Source of the DNA: Lepidurus packardi
Taxonomy: Eukaryota > Arthropoda > Branchiopoda > Notostraca > Triopsidae
DNA: 64,000 nucleotides
Reading direction: 5' to 3'
NCBI GenBank assembly: GCA_023053545.1
Contig: JAKZAN010000004.1
Location: forward strand, 4,154,001-4,218,000
Positions 38,001-49,700 of the stretch are shown here, in pieces. Position 1 is the stretch's first letter. Each line of letters begins with the position of its first letter. The position numbers and the translations under genes are program-made. Below the pieces are notes generated by a model. It had not been told where the DNA came from. It did not search any database and saw only the letters and a program-made list of their open reading frames with translations.

Positions 38001-41000
38001 AATGACGAAGACTAATACAATAAGCTAGCTAATGTGGAAGCACGGCATGAAAAGCTGCAACTACGTCGTTGGACATGCCGTTTATCATTTTTAGTACAAT
38101 GGGCGTGTATTGTTGTATTATCTTATTTATTTCGCATTTCCAAGGGCAAGTTCTTTACAGTTGTATGAAGGGTAAAGCACCATTTTAGCAATTCGTTGGG
38201 TAGTTTTCCTAAGAGGTGAAGAAGAAGGCTCGCGTTGCAGGCGCCAAAAGACAGAGGAATGGCATGATGGGAATAATTGATTGGGCACTATTAACTGCGC
38301 TTGGTGGTTGTGAAGACTGTTGGTAAGCTACCGCAGCCCCCATAGGATTATCATGGTTTGTAGCTGGTTTAGCAAGTTTTTTCGAAGGTTTATTTTTATT
38401 AGGTGTTTTAGAACTCCCAGGAACGGCCGTTAAAGGTGTCGTGTCGGGAGTCATGAATTCCTTTGCAGTAGATGAAGGGGTGGAGTAGTTAGTTGATCCC
38501 AATGAAAGTTCACTTCCGGTAATATTTAGCTCGCTGTTGCATCGAGTTCCGGTGCAGTAACAATACGTAATTCCGTTGGCCGTTTTGCAGTCGTTGGCTG
38601 GAATTTTGGAACAAGTTTTGGCCGTCACCCGACCTACTAAGAAACCGAAACCAAAACTTCTTTTTAAATAAAAAAGAGCATACGTCAGACGACAGACCGT
38701 GACTTTTTTGTTTCACACACCATAGGGCTATTGCATAAAAGTGTTTTGTATTGATTTGCAGAACAAGGGTTGAGTTGGTTTGCCCAGAACCTTGACATCA
38801 TAAATAGGTAAGCCCTATAGCACCTGAAAACCTTTAGTGTTTTTCATAAAAAACTAGTTTCTTGTAGTATAGGATGGATATGCTCCAGTTGTGCACCCTT
38901 TTGGACGTTTGACGTCAATGGAATCAATATATACTAGCTTTTGACCTTGGGATATATACTTGGTACTTGATTCTTGTGGGGAGGAGGGGATAGTTTCTGG
39001 AACAAAAAGAAATGCATTTTTTTCTTATACCTGAGGTTTGTGTGTGGCAACCCACAGAGCCAGACGGACAGCTACGTACGGCAATAGATTCGCTGATGAC
39101 ACTTAATTGATTACAATAGACGGGCTTATTCACTTCTTCGGGAAATATATCATCCCCATTACCCTCGATATTGGGCGGCGGGAAACAAACTATGCACTCC
39201 AGCGCGTGATCTAGTAAAGAAACAGAATCATTTTTCCTATTAGTTTGTTTATGGTATGAAGTTATGTACTCCACTTTTATCAGTATTTAAATCAGGCTCA
39301 AAGGTCAAAAGACAGATTTTTTAAAATTTTAGTTAAATTGTTTGATTGAATGTGTTAAAATTTAGGTATCGGAAGATTGCGTTCAATCATGCAGTCAATA
39401 ACTGATTTCTGTAGCTTTAAGTTATTATTTTTTATTGTTATTATTTTTGCTGTTATTATTTTTTCTTAAGTTTATTTTATGTGAGTTAACAAGCTTTTTA
39501 ATTCCCACGTCAGTTTGCACCCGTTGGGGTACATTGGGTTGTACAACTTACTTTTTACGAATAAATTCAGCACAGAAACGAGCACGAGATAACTCAACAT
39601 GATGCTGTGACTTGCAATCCATTGACTTCGTGTCAACAAAAGTTCAATACTAAATAGCTTTCACGCACGGATTAAAGTCATCGTTGAGGCACAGCTTCTA
39701 TTCCAGTTTGAGGGAGCAATTGTACGGAAAATTTTTCTTCACGGTTAAAAAATGCATGGACTTCCTTTCTAACGCACCTTCTCACACCTGATGTTGAGTT
39801 TCAACTGAAAGGATTTGAACGTTTGCATCCCTTTTCCCAGAGCGAGGGGTATCACAGGTCTTCTTCTTCATCTGGTGTGTATGTTTTTAGCTTGTGTCTG
39901 GCACCTTGGCTCTACTGACGCACACAGACGAACGAACCTTGCCGGTATTAGTACACATTGAAAGGGTTTGCTTATGACTAGCGGTGCTTCAACTTTTACG
40001 AAAAGGAATATTTGGTTCACAACGTCGTGGAATCTTTGTTTTCGATTTTGATGGGTCACTTAACCCATTTTTATTCCTTTGATGAAGAGCTGCCTTGTTT
40101 GACGTTCACGCTGGGAATCTTGTCAAGGGATTTCCATTTTGTTATGTAAATCCAACACCGCGCCTCTTCTCTACCAAATCGTCTAGCGAAGCCACCACCG
40201 ACGAGGAAAAGAGAAGCGGCCTTGTACGACAGCTTATCTTCTTATTTTATTGCGAGCCAGCTTTCTTTAGAATTTTTTGTTTTATTTTGCATCCTAGAAA
40301 GGAAGGCGAGTTCAGCAGGTGCAAAAATCCCTGTGGTTAGGGATATTTTTTTGTAGGATTGAATAGATCGCAACGACCCCATGATACCGTGATCGTAAAC
40401 TTGGATGCAATGGTACACGCCACAAACCAACACAGTTCCCACTACTAATGCTTACTCGACTGGAAAAGTAATTCTACTCTTTTTTTGCGCTGCAGTGTTT
40501 ATAATGAAATGCAAGCTCCCGTTTTAAGATTCCTGTAGAGCATGAGTAGAATTGAGTGACAAGGGGAAATAACTTAAGCGATTAATACACAGCCGAAAAA
40601 AAAAATATAGTAAGCTACTTTTTTCCTTAACAAGTAAACATTTTTTATAATGACTTTACAAATTTCGGCAATTAATCTTTCTCTCAGTGCGCAGTTGGTT
40701 TTTCCCCGGGGCGTATAGTTTGGGTAATCGACGCAGTGTATATACGTGTTAAAATGAGTTACGATTGCTGTACTGCAGTTGAAGGGGGACAGACAAGCGC
40801 AATGAAAAATGCGATGAAAAGAAGAACATTGACTGAAGAGTACATACGTAATGTCGTGTGATTGGGACTGTGCAAAATAACGAAGATCTTTATCACCATG
40901 GCAATCGAGGCAAATGCAGCATATGCCAATTCTGCCATATCATAGTTAGTTGAATGCCATTCCTTGTTGTGCAGTGTTGAATATAAGTGCGTGACGTTGT

Positions 41001-42479
41001 GTATGACGAGGCAGCTTTTATTTCATATTTTTGTCTTTTTCATTTGTACGTTTTTCTAGAGGCTCGCAGCCATGGCGTTGGATATTTTGCGTTCTCCAAA
41101 GACGACTCGGAGCGAGCTGAACAACAAGACAGGTTGAGAGAACTGCGCCAACAGACCGAAGACATTCGAAAACGCAAAGCAGAACAAGATAAGAAACGCA
41201 AAGCGGAGTTGAAGGACAGACTGAATAAAGTACGGGATCGCAAACGGCTCAAAATGGGGCTACCAATATTAGGTATGTGTGTGTGTTTTTTTTTCTCTCC
41301 CAGAGTTATACATTCAGCAATCTATATTTTATTTGTGAAAATAAAAAAAAACTAGTCACCGGTATTCCAACAACTATAATTAAACCTAATTAGGGCACAG
41401 TATACTTAATTAGGTTTAAATCAGATAAACTCTTGAAGCAATCGGTCCATAATTACTGTTTAACACGGTTGTACTGTAAATTTGCAGAAAAAGAAGATGT
41501 GGAGCAAGAACAGGTAGAAGAATTGGAAGAAAGCCTAGCTGACGAGCCTTTGTTGACCGAAAGACAAGAACCCAAGTTGGATCCGACCCAGGTCAGACCC
41601 TGGGATATGGGGAAGGTAGGAGTCCCCAAAACAGTTGGTAATTATGGCTTTTATGTATTTTTTAAAGTACTTACTTTTTATTTTATGCGAGTTATTTCTG
41701 ACCTTTTGTTAAAGCCTGTCATGCATGCTATTTTTGGTAGAAAATGGGAAGGGATTGTGACTTGTCTCATGAACTAGGTTTAGGATACATATTACGTCCT
41801 CATCATTCTACTAGAGTTTTTTGGGGTTTTTTCTTTAGTGATGTCTCAAGGAAGTTGGGTGAAAAAGCAAAGAGAAGAACGCTTATCGGAATTTGCGCCA
41901 CCTTTGTCATACGCACAAGGCAGCAAGCAGAAAAGTGGTTCATCTCAGACGTCAGTGCCCTTCGCTTCCCTTCACGAGATTCCTTTGCCATCTTCCGACA
42001 CCCCTGGCACGATCAAGTTAAGTGAGGATTCTATCAGCCAAAATTTGGCATTCTTACGGCAGCAAACTGAGAAGAAGCCCCAGGTGGAAGACGCGAAAGA
42101 ATCGTCGACCTTCACACGTTCAAAACCGTCACCGCAAGCTGACTTTCGCCGCAAACCAGCTCCGAGACCAAGTTTTAGCTTAGACCTGGGGTTTGACTTA
42201 TCGGCTGTCAAGTCAGAACAAGCATACGACGGTGATCCTCGGCGTGAGCCCCGTAAAGGAGTTGAAATCGCACCACCAGCTTCGATGGACTATTATGCTA
42301 ACACACATGCCAAACGGCGCGGTCCGGTTAAGAAATTTAATTTGGCGGATTCAGTTGCCATGGGAAGAAAACAACACGAACAAAAGTCTAACAATAGTGG
42401 TGACAACTGTAAAGCATCCAGTTGTAAAGGCTTTCTGGGTATGGACATGATGGATATGCCCGATACGGACTCGGATTAA
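35017..42479 (+). CDS. CCDC174: Coiled-coil domain-containing protein 174 homologue, with nested genes in its third intron
   Basis: Nuclear protein linked to spliceosome/exon-junction factors in vertebrates. Six exons close in frame to 557 residues: 35017-35058, 35206-35600, 35867-36099, 41060-41272, 41488-41637 and 41839-42479. Conserved blocks follow the human order: [48 protein letters not shown] with KDLPDL, LLSDDMRRELQRQQWEKEEE, EARSHGVGYFAFS, a Lys/Arg/Glu coiled coil, and LSEFAPPLSY. Exon 5 must run to 41637 (donor gtaatt), because ending at the earlier GTAGGA would bring a stop into frame. Intron 3 is 5 kb while the others are 150-270 bp. It contains two Ly6 genes on the other strand and a MITE. 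Confidence 0.93.
36550..37201 (-). CDS. Ly6/uPAR (three-finger) GPI-anchored protein, nested in CCDC174 intron 3
   Basis: Three exons (37156-37201, 36845-37072, 36550-36758) close in frame to 160 residues. The signal peptide is MDRALCIALIFATSTG. The mature protein starts LNCHVCMPP, the CxxC opening of Ly6 domains, and ends its domain with CGKESNNLYRCQCDMPLCN, the family's terminal CN. A small-residue stretch and a hydrophobic tail (ATMLVLIAGISCYLYNYI) form a GPI signal. Such proteins act at the cell surface in septate junctions, receptor trafficking or signalling, but the specific role is unknown. Both introns are phase 1, the same as in the neighbouring Ly6 gene. It lies wholly within CCDC174 intron 3 in antisense. 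Confidence 0.88.
37717..37937. mobile_element. hAT-type MITE with 8-bp target site duplication
   Basis: A 221-bp element starts CAGCTGTTCTCAAACTATG and ends in the reverse complement of CAGGGGTTCTCAAAC, giving imperfect terminal inverted repeats of the hAT/Charlie type. It is flanked by atctagga (37709-37716) and atccagga (37938-37945), an 8-bp duplication with one change. The interior is GC-rich and too short to code. It sits between the two nested Ly6 genes. Confidence 0.85.
38209..39600 (-). CDS. Second Ly6/uPAR GPI-anchored protein, nested in CCDC174 intron 3
   Basis: Three exons (39552-39600, 39031-39210, 38209-38633) close in frame to 217 residues. The signal peptide is MLSYLVLVSVLNLFV. 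The mature part begins LECIVCFPPP. Cysteines follow at YCNQ, RSCPSGSVGCHTQT, KTCSKIPANDC and YCYCTGTRCNSE, the last being the Ly6 terminal motif. A Ser/Thr/Pro-rich stalk follows, then a hydrophobic GPI tail (IIPIMPFLCLLAPATRAFFF). Intron phases are both 1, as in the other nested gene, which supports a tandem duplication. The extra stalk of about 80 residues is the main difference. Confidence 0.87.
39601..41059. other. Remaining part of CCDC174 intron 3
   Basis: AT-rich intron sequence upstream of the second Ly6 gene. No domain, exon or RNA gene was recognised. It should hold the Ly6 gene's promoter, and the polypyrimidine tract before the acceptor at 41059 is clear (tttttctag). Confidence 0.5.
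41380..41419. repeat. 13-bp perfect inverted repeat in CCDC174 intron 4
   Basis: TTAAACCTAATTA (41380-41392) is the exact reverse complement of 41407-41419, with a 14-nt loop. It would form a stem in the pre-mRNA between exons 4 and 5. Confidence 0.7.
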
Positions 42480-42537
42480 AACAGTTTATACTTATAGACT
42501 GTTTAAATTGTTTGTATAGGAATATTCTGTTGTGAAA

Positions 42538-42543
42538 AATAAA
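42538..42543 (+). terminator. Polyadenylation signal AATAAA of CCDC174
   Basis: Canonical AATAAA 59 nt after the CCDC174 stop codon. Confidence 0.7.
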
Positions 42544-42681
42544 CTGAAAAATTAATCAAATTATCATAGGTATGTATTTGAGTTGAGGACCAAGGCACAG
42601 CCTTCCAAAAATCTTCTAGACACTGTTATGGAAATTTTTAAGGAAGAGAAGAAAATCCTTCTTTATCACTTTTTTAGTTGC

Positions 42682-43837
42682 TTAAGCTTTAACAGGTTGA
42701 AGAACAAATGCGCGTCCTGTTTTTTCGTCCACTATGCGACCTGTTTCCCAGTCAAACACTAATTGGGGCAGGTCCGATGTTCCGAAGAGCTTCTCGCCTG
42801 ACACTTCCTTGTCTTTCTTAAATTTTTTTAGTGCTACATCGGGCGTGGCAGAAAGCTGTTCAGTTTGGCGCTGGTAACGAGCATTGTTACTAGCTTCCTT
42901 ACCGCTCGAGAATGGAACCTTTGCTACTGGGGTGAGGCGAGATTCGACGGATTTGTAATCAGGAATGGGTTGGCTGTGACCTCCGTAACCCTAAAATGAA
43001 TTGAACTATTGCATTAACCTGGTGTACTTAGCTTATTCGTAAAGGAAAACAAATCTGAAATGCTTGAATGTAGAAAACGTACGTCATCACTTCCGGCATC
43101 ATCAGCGCCACCGTGCTATGAAAGGGAAGCACAATTTGTAAGTTTTTGAGAGTTTACAATAGTTTTGGATTTAAAAGACTTACCCCGGCATCGTCATGAT
43201 CGTCTTTTTTGGGCACGTGATTATAGTCGTAGTAGTGTTCGCCGTATCCTCCTTTTTTGTCTCCCCAACGCACCTAAAGTCAATTCGCATGTTTAGTACT
43301 TGGAAACAGGCTTAAACTCATAGTACTAGATATTAAATAGTTTACCTTGGTTTTGAAGTTGTGGCTCGGTCCAGCTTTTTCGTAACGTTCTTGAAAGTGT
43401 TGGTCGTTGCCCCGACGGTAGCCGAACTCGTATTCCTTCTCATTGGGCACATTGGCATACCTATTTTGGAAAGTTAAAACTTGTGAAATCCGGAACTCTG
43501 ATATATCGTTAATTTCTTTTAACTCTTACATAAAGAAGTTATCATGCCCAGACGGAGCACCGTAGCCTGCCCCTCCAGCAGAACCGAGACCTGCAACTTC
43601 TGCTCCAGCAGAAGCGAAACCAGCGCTAATTCCACTAGCAGCCCCTTGGCTATCACCTCCTATTTTCGTAATTATGCGTTATTTTATTTAGAATGTCAAT
43701 ACCGTATCTTTTGAGTTACTTTTTCCTAGGTGAGATACTCTAGGTGAAGGTGCTGCCGGTGAAGGCTCCGCTTGAGCTTGGACCCACACAGTGAGTCCGA
43801 GTACCAATGAAGACCAAAAGTGTTGTGAAGGAACCAT
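42682..43837 (-). CDS. Secreted cuticle-type structural protein
   Basis: Six exons (43720-43837, 43530-43659, 43346-43460, 43184-43273, 43083-43115, 42682-42990) close in frame to 264 residues. A signal peptide (SSLVLGLTVWVQAQA) precedes a Ser/Pro/Ala segment and a Gly/Ala/Ser-rich stretch. The core domain reads KEYEFGYRRGNDQHFQERYE, then SHNFKTKVRWGDKKGGYGEH and YYDYNH, a Tyr/Gly-rich extracellular pattern like arthropod cuticle or chitin-associated proteins, though not a textbook R&R motif. An Asp-rich linker and a charged C-terminal domain (PQLVFDWETGRIVDEKTGRA) follow. I recall similar uncharacterised proteins across insects and crustaceans but cannot name the family. It converges on CCDC174, about 200 bp stop to stop. 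Confidence 0.82.
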
Positions 43838-43883
43838 GTTATGATTGGAGAATGACTTGGTTTGTTGTTGGCAGTCCCAAGTG

Positions 43884-43891
43884 CTTTTATA
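43884..43891 (-). promoter_or_regulatory. TATA box of the cuticle-type gene
   Basis: The minus strand has TATAAAAG 47 nt upstream of the ATG at 43837, which gives a 5' UTR of only about 20 nt. Strong TATA promoters are usual for regulated cuticle genes. Confidence 0.7.
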
Positions 43892-45620
43892 TGCAGAGGA
43901 AGCCTGCGAAAACCTTTCGGGTTGCTTTATATGGGCGGTCGAGCGAGAAACACGTGCTGCTATGAAACTGGATTTTTTTTACTCAAATTAGGGCTAGTTG
44001 GATTCCGGAAGGAAATGAAGGTGGATCGTGGAGCCTTTGAAACATCTTTTCTTTTTTATTGTTGTCTTGCTTGCTTTGTTCTCCATTGCCTTGAGCAAAG
44101 TCAGCCACCGAAGCTTAGCATAAAAGCTGCGCTGAGACGCAGGTTTGCCGACGTGAAGTGGTTTCGGATCAGAGATTTTGGAAATCCAGAGTAATCCCAC
44201 GTGAAAACAAGCTGTTTATTTTGGGTCAACAGTTTCTCCGTTTTTGTCCGGTACTCAGCACTTTATATTCATTTATTTAAAATAGGTTTTCCTTATGCTA
44301 TCTCGTAATGAATTTTCCTTTGTATTACCTCTAATTTGGATGCTCAAGTTGACCGGCTTCACCTATATTTGGGCTGACATATTCGGAGCATTTAAACCGA
44401 TAAATGTTCTTTTGTTTCATTTTTATTCAAGATTAGGAAAAAAAAGACTACCAAAAACGAACTACTATACCAGCAAAAATGGAACAACGGGAGGGGTTTG
44501 AGCACGAAAACTTTTGTTGAGGAGCCCTGAAAACTCAGGGAACCCTAGCTTAAATATCGTTATCTTGTGGAACATAAAGTGCTCCTCTTGGTCTGGTGTT
44601 TTTCATGCTTTACTGCACAGCACCGCTGGTGTTCACTATATCCGAACAAAAAAAGCATGTGTAAATGGCCCAAGGGACCTCAGTTTTTGTCCACTACAAG
44701 CGAAAGTATATTACAGGCGAATACGTTATAGACGATTTTTTCCATGTACATAGGCATTTCGCCAGGACCAGTGGACCTTGTACACAATACCTATACCAAA
44801 CATACCAAACATGCACCCCATCCTTTTACTTACTTTTTGGACCTTACAGTAACGAACTTATATATCGTTACATGGAGTTTCGGAATGACGAATCACAGTG
44901 CTTATCCCCTTTTTAGACCAATCCTGACATTTCTTGCCTACTTCTACGCTCAGGCAGGGTTCTCAACACGTTGTCCCTTCTCACCTCCCCAGTTAATTAA
45001 AGGAGCAGGTCAGTCAATTAAACGCTGTAAAAAAATATATAAAAAAAAGTTTTTGGATTCGTGGTCGCCAAGCACTTTCTTTGCTTTGACCTTTCGTTTG
45101 TCAATGAAGAGGAAATAGCTTCTCTACCAGAACGGCAAATCGCTCGTTTCCTTTTCGAGCGTGCTCACTCTTTCGCTTTCTCATATTTTCGCTAGCGAAT
45201 CGCGCATTCACGTGAAATTCGAAAAAAGAGCGCTCGAGCTCGCAACACGTCCTCTGGATTTAGTTACGAATGTATGTACTGTATCCCGGAGTCAAAAGTG
45301 ACACTACTATGTCGCTTTAATATGTTTTTTTTTTATTGGATTGGTTTTAATAAAAAGGCGGACACAGTTTTAACTTAATTTAGTTTGATTTAGTTTAATT
45401 TAGTTTAATTTAGGGTGATGGATTAACATAGGGATTTAATTCGGGATTTACTACCACAGTCAAACACGACTCTGTTCTGCCATTCAAAACTCTCGCGCTC
45501 TCACAATAGCTCATTCCGTCTTCGCTAGTCCCACTCGACTCTCCTCGCCTCGCACGCCTTCTGCCGTTAAAACAATGAGGCAAAACGATTAAAAATGGTT
45601 AATTTTTATAGGCCTTTATG
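43892..45620. other. Non-coding region before the inverted-repeat complex
   Basis: No gene recognised. A short tandem array of a TTTAATTTAG-like unit lies at 45375-45413. A patch at about 45130-45250 is rich in CGAAA/TTTCG and GAGCGC words and includes the palindrome TTCGCTAGCGAA. Open frames here have no motif or splice support. Confidence 0.45.
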
Positions 45621-45690
45621 CGATGGTGGTATAGTGGTTAGCATGGATGCCTTCGAAGTATAGGCCTTTTGCTGCAAAGTTAAACCCAAA
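45621..45690 (+). pseudogene. tRNA-like relic next to the left arm
   Basis: GCGATGGTGGTATAGTGG resembles a tRNA 5' half with an A box (TGGTATAGTGGTTAGCATG), followed by an anticodon-like CCTTCGAAG. The B box is degenerate (aaagttaaaccc) and the acceptor stem does not close. It is probably a tRNA-derived fragment rather than a working tRNA. Confidence 0.35.
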
Positions 45691-45693
45691 CCT

Positions 45694-48600
45694 AAGAAAA
45701 ATTTGTTTTAGACAATTCCATCGAATTTGAATAGTGCGCGTTACTGAACGGCCGCAAGCGCCGCTTTGCCCAACTTGCAGCCTCAGTCGCGCTCGCAAAG
45801 TTGAACAAGCTACATGTTCAGATATAAACTATTGTTATGCATAACTTTAAATGTAGAATAGTTTTGGTTTTAGCTGAATTTACGTAACTTACCCTGTCTG
45901 TAGTTACGAAAAACAATCCTGTTAATTTATAAGCATTAATTCAGCTTCATTTTTGGATTTTGTGCGTGTTTTCAGTGCGAAGTTTCATTCAAACGTTTGG
46001 GCGTGTAGGCCTTTTTTAACGTCTAAAACAGACGATTTTGTGAAATTTGGGCTGGACCAGCACAAACAAGATGCCGCTGGATTATTCCTTTTCACCTTTT
46101 GCTCGCTCCAGTTGGTAATTATTATTTGAATTTTTTAGGAGACACATCCTTATTTCTTCGCCTGTTATTCAAATGAACCTGAGTGAAAACATAGCATGCC
46201 ACGTGGGAGAGTTATGGGTGAGATTAAGGAAAGATATTTTAAATGTATTTAACAGTTTAATTTAATGCAATGGATCAGTAATAATAAAAGGAATAAAATA
46301 GGTCCGTCCTCTTTACGTCGCAGCTTTCGTTCTTATGAATTCGTCTTATTAGTTATTTTATGCATGTAACCGAATGTTTATATTTCTCCATTCATACATC
46401 GTCGTAAGCAATGTGTAAGCATTTTAGCTTAATCCCCAAGTGTGGCTAGGAGACATGGACTTTCCACAATTTTCGTTCCTATGCATTTGTTGTGTACAGT
46501 TACTTGTTATTTGTACAGTTATTTGTTGTGTACAGTTATTCATTGCCATTTTCCTTAATTTTTTTTAGGGGGGGAGGGGAATAGTATTGCTAGAACGTAG
46601 AATGCTAGAGCACAGAATGCCAGAATACGGAATTTAAAAAAAACTACCCAACGCAGTGCCCAATCACGTTACTCGTTGCTAAGGTTGCCATGCATGGCCT
46701 CTAGCGAATTGATACATGCCCTCTGTATGCACTCGCCGCCACTTTGCGTAGTGGACGGAATTAATCCCGCCAGCCATTTTGTGAACAGACGCCAAGCCGA
46801 CTCCACCTCAGGTAATTTACTCCCGTTTTATTCAAATTTTTCGACTCCCGTCCGACTTTTATCAAATTGAAAGGCAAACAGATTAAGTATTATGCAATTA
46901 GCTTGCATATTATCACATTTTGTTAATTAAAAGTAACAATGTTGATAATGTTCGACATTATTCCCAGGGGTAAGCGTCAGTAGATTTCAAACAATTTTTC
47001 AAACGTTTTCAAGTTTATTCGCTCCCATTGGCTACATATGGCCATTAATTCAATTAACAACTACTAGGAGGTTACCATATTCTGCCTTCCGTTTCCTCTA
47101 GTTAGGCGAAGATTTTGTTTGTCCTATTTTTTCACATAAATGTTCAAAATCCGATTTGAGCAATTTCCAGATTTCTCTTAATTCCTCAATAGTCATGACT
47201 ACCAACAAAGATACACCCCGGAGGGTAATCCCTTTTTTGGATTAAAAAAATTTTCAGTGTAAACAAATTTAGCAATTTTCCGGCTAAAAAACGGAATATT
47301 AAAAATTCCCGCATGGCCGCCATTGACAGTGCCGGTCAAAGCTCCAGCGAACGTTTTGTCCCCTGTCGCTTAACCGAGTGCCCGCCCTGTTCCGCCATTT
47401 TGATTTGTTTAGTCCTGTGGGATGACGTAGTTTTTTCGAGTCTCAAATTCAACTTGTCAAAGCGTAAATCCGTGTTAAGTTGTGTTTAAAGATGAACAGT
47501 ATTACTAAGAGTATTACCCTTTTATATTTATTAGGTGGTGACAACACAAACACAAACAGTTATATTGTTACAACGTGTTAAGTGTGTGGTCCTTTCCCTC
47601 CCGTTCCAATCAGTCAACTTTATCCCCGTGCCTTTATCCCCGTGCCAGCTATTATTTCATCTTCCGTGGGAGCCGCCAGAAGAAAAGGTATGCAAGGAGT
47701 TCAAAAGTATTGTGGTCGGTTAGGTCTTTAGCTGCAACATTGTAACTTCCTGGGGGTCAGAAAAGACAAATTTCCACAATCAGTGACAGTGTTACAACGT
47801 GCTAAGCGTTTGGTGCTGATCCATTCCCTCCTCCTGTTCCGCTCAGCCAACTCTTTATCCCCTTGCCTTTTGCCATCCTTTTGGTGAAGGAAAACGAGAA
47901 CCGCCAATTGTGTATCTGCTAAGCTGAGGCTGTGGGGAGACAGCTATTATTTCATGTTCTGTGGGAGCCGCAGGAGAACCAGATATACCAGGAGTTGAAA
48001 AGTGTGGTGGAATCCGGCTGCGACTTTGCCGTGTTTTCAAGATTGCTGCTGTTTTGGGGTTATTCACATGTTCGCTTGGTAAGAACTTGTTTGAATTTTT
48101 TCCAAAGTGGCTTTCTGGTTTCTTTCCCTAATCGAAGAGTACATTGTGTTTTTGAACATGTTGGTTAACATGGTCATAGAACATAGATTGATTCTTAAGT
48201 GTTTGAAATAGCTCAGTTTTAGTTTTTATTCTAGTCCTTTTTTCCTAGGACGTTCACGAGACCGCGAGAAAAAGGAGGGCGAAGTCTTGGAAGCTTATTG
48301 GTCGTAGGAAAGCTAAGCAAAAGGGGAGCGGAACCTGCACCTGGTCGACTTTGGGCAAAATCTCCGTCTTTCCCACACTTGCTATGTCTCCAGCCGGCGA
48401 AAATGGATATATTCGAATCCTATCAAAAAGGGAAGCACATTTCGTGTATTACTCTCTGCTTTCGTCTGCGTTCCTCTTTGTTGGACAATTCCAACTTTTT
48501 TTTTTTAAATTGTAGTTTCTTGAGTTTGTGCAGAGAAAGCTTCGCTAATGCTAGCCACGCGAAGCTTTTGGGTTTGGAAGAATGAAACAGTTCTTGGCCA

Positions 48601-49700
48601 GAAGTGTTTTATTTCGGTCAAACTTGCCGCACTGAGTCATTTTTTAGTTATTTTTAATCCCAGTTGGGTAATTTCTTGTCCATTTCTGAGAAAGCGCCCC
48701 GAAGAGAACGCGTCGTGTTCGTTGCAATTCTATTGATGCTTTTCTCGTTTAATTTCGTTTCTCCTTCCGAGTGAACGCAAGACTCCTTGGTGTATTTGAT
48801 TCTCTGACGTTCTTACATTAAGTTTATGGCCTTTTCGGTGCTAATTTTCCCTAATCGGGTTTGGAAAGAGTAGCGCTTTGTGTTAGACGATGCGTAATCC
48901 CTGTGATCTGGTCCCTTGGCGAACTTTCTTCAATTCCGCTGTGTTTTCAAGATGTTTTCGGTGTTTTCAAGACGTAAGCCGAGGTAACCTTTTCGTTTTC
49001 CCCAAATTGGTGTTAAATTCTCAACTTTTATTTTGAGGATATTTTCCTTCTCATTTGAGTCTCTGTACGCATTCCTTTTAAGGAGCGCTAAAATGAAAAA
49101 TACTAAATATTAAAGCTGAATTCATTGTTTTAGTTTATGCAACAGGAAAGCTGTTGGAAAGGTTCACAAAGCCATTTGGGTTCGAAAGAAAACGTCAGTT
49201 TTAGGATTTAGCCTGTGACTCGTGTGTACGAGTTCCGACTAACTCGTTTCCCCCCCTTCTGTGTTTGTTTTGCAGGATCTTCGCCATGTAGACCGCGGAA
49301 AGAGGGTGGAAGGTGGGAAGAACAATTTTGTGTGGGTGTTTTTCTCCTAATACTTTTGACATACTACTGATGCTTGTCTCTTTTGTTCTAGAATTCTCAG
49401 CGAAAACGAAGTGAAAGGCTTTCAACTGGATTCACTGCGTTACTACCCAAGATTAGCTTCATGGGAAGCCTTTATGACGCTAAACTCCGCCCACTTTCGA
49501 AGATGCCGAGGATACTTGTGAGCCGCAGAGTAAGTTTGTATTCCTTTTTAAAGGTGTATACTAATGTTGTTGCTTTTATTCACATATACTATCTATGGGA
49601 TCTCCTGCGTTATTAATTAACAACATCTCCATGACATTGTGCCTTTATGTCGTTAAAAATTCCGTCCGTTAGAAGAAAGCGAACAGTCTTGAGAACCCTT
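45694..49700 (+). repeat. Left inverted arm
   Basis: The outer part, 45694 to about 47600, matches the right arm (59160-61068, reverse complement) almost base for base; I saw only isolated single-base differences over long stretches. From about 47600 inward the match drops visibly and has indels. The left arm has an extra partial tandem copy of a segment near 47640-47985. A 64-codon frame at 46676-46870 is preserved identically in both arms, but it looks like a passenger and has no recognised domain. Confidence 0.85.

Noticed and set aside
41616..41621. CCDC174 exon 5 ending at GTAGGA (41616)
   Set aside because: Joining from there to the acceptor at 41838 puts TGA in frame. The donor at 41638 gives an open and conserved joined product.
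46676..46870. 64-residue frame conserved in both arms as a gene
   Set aside because: The nucleotide sequence of the outer arms is nearly identical everywhere, so identity of the frame is no evidence for coding. No domain, signal or splice logic.
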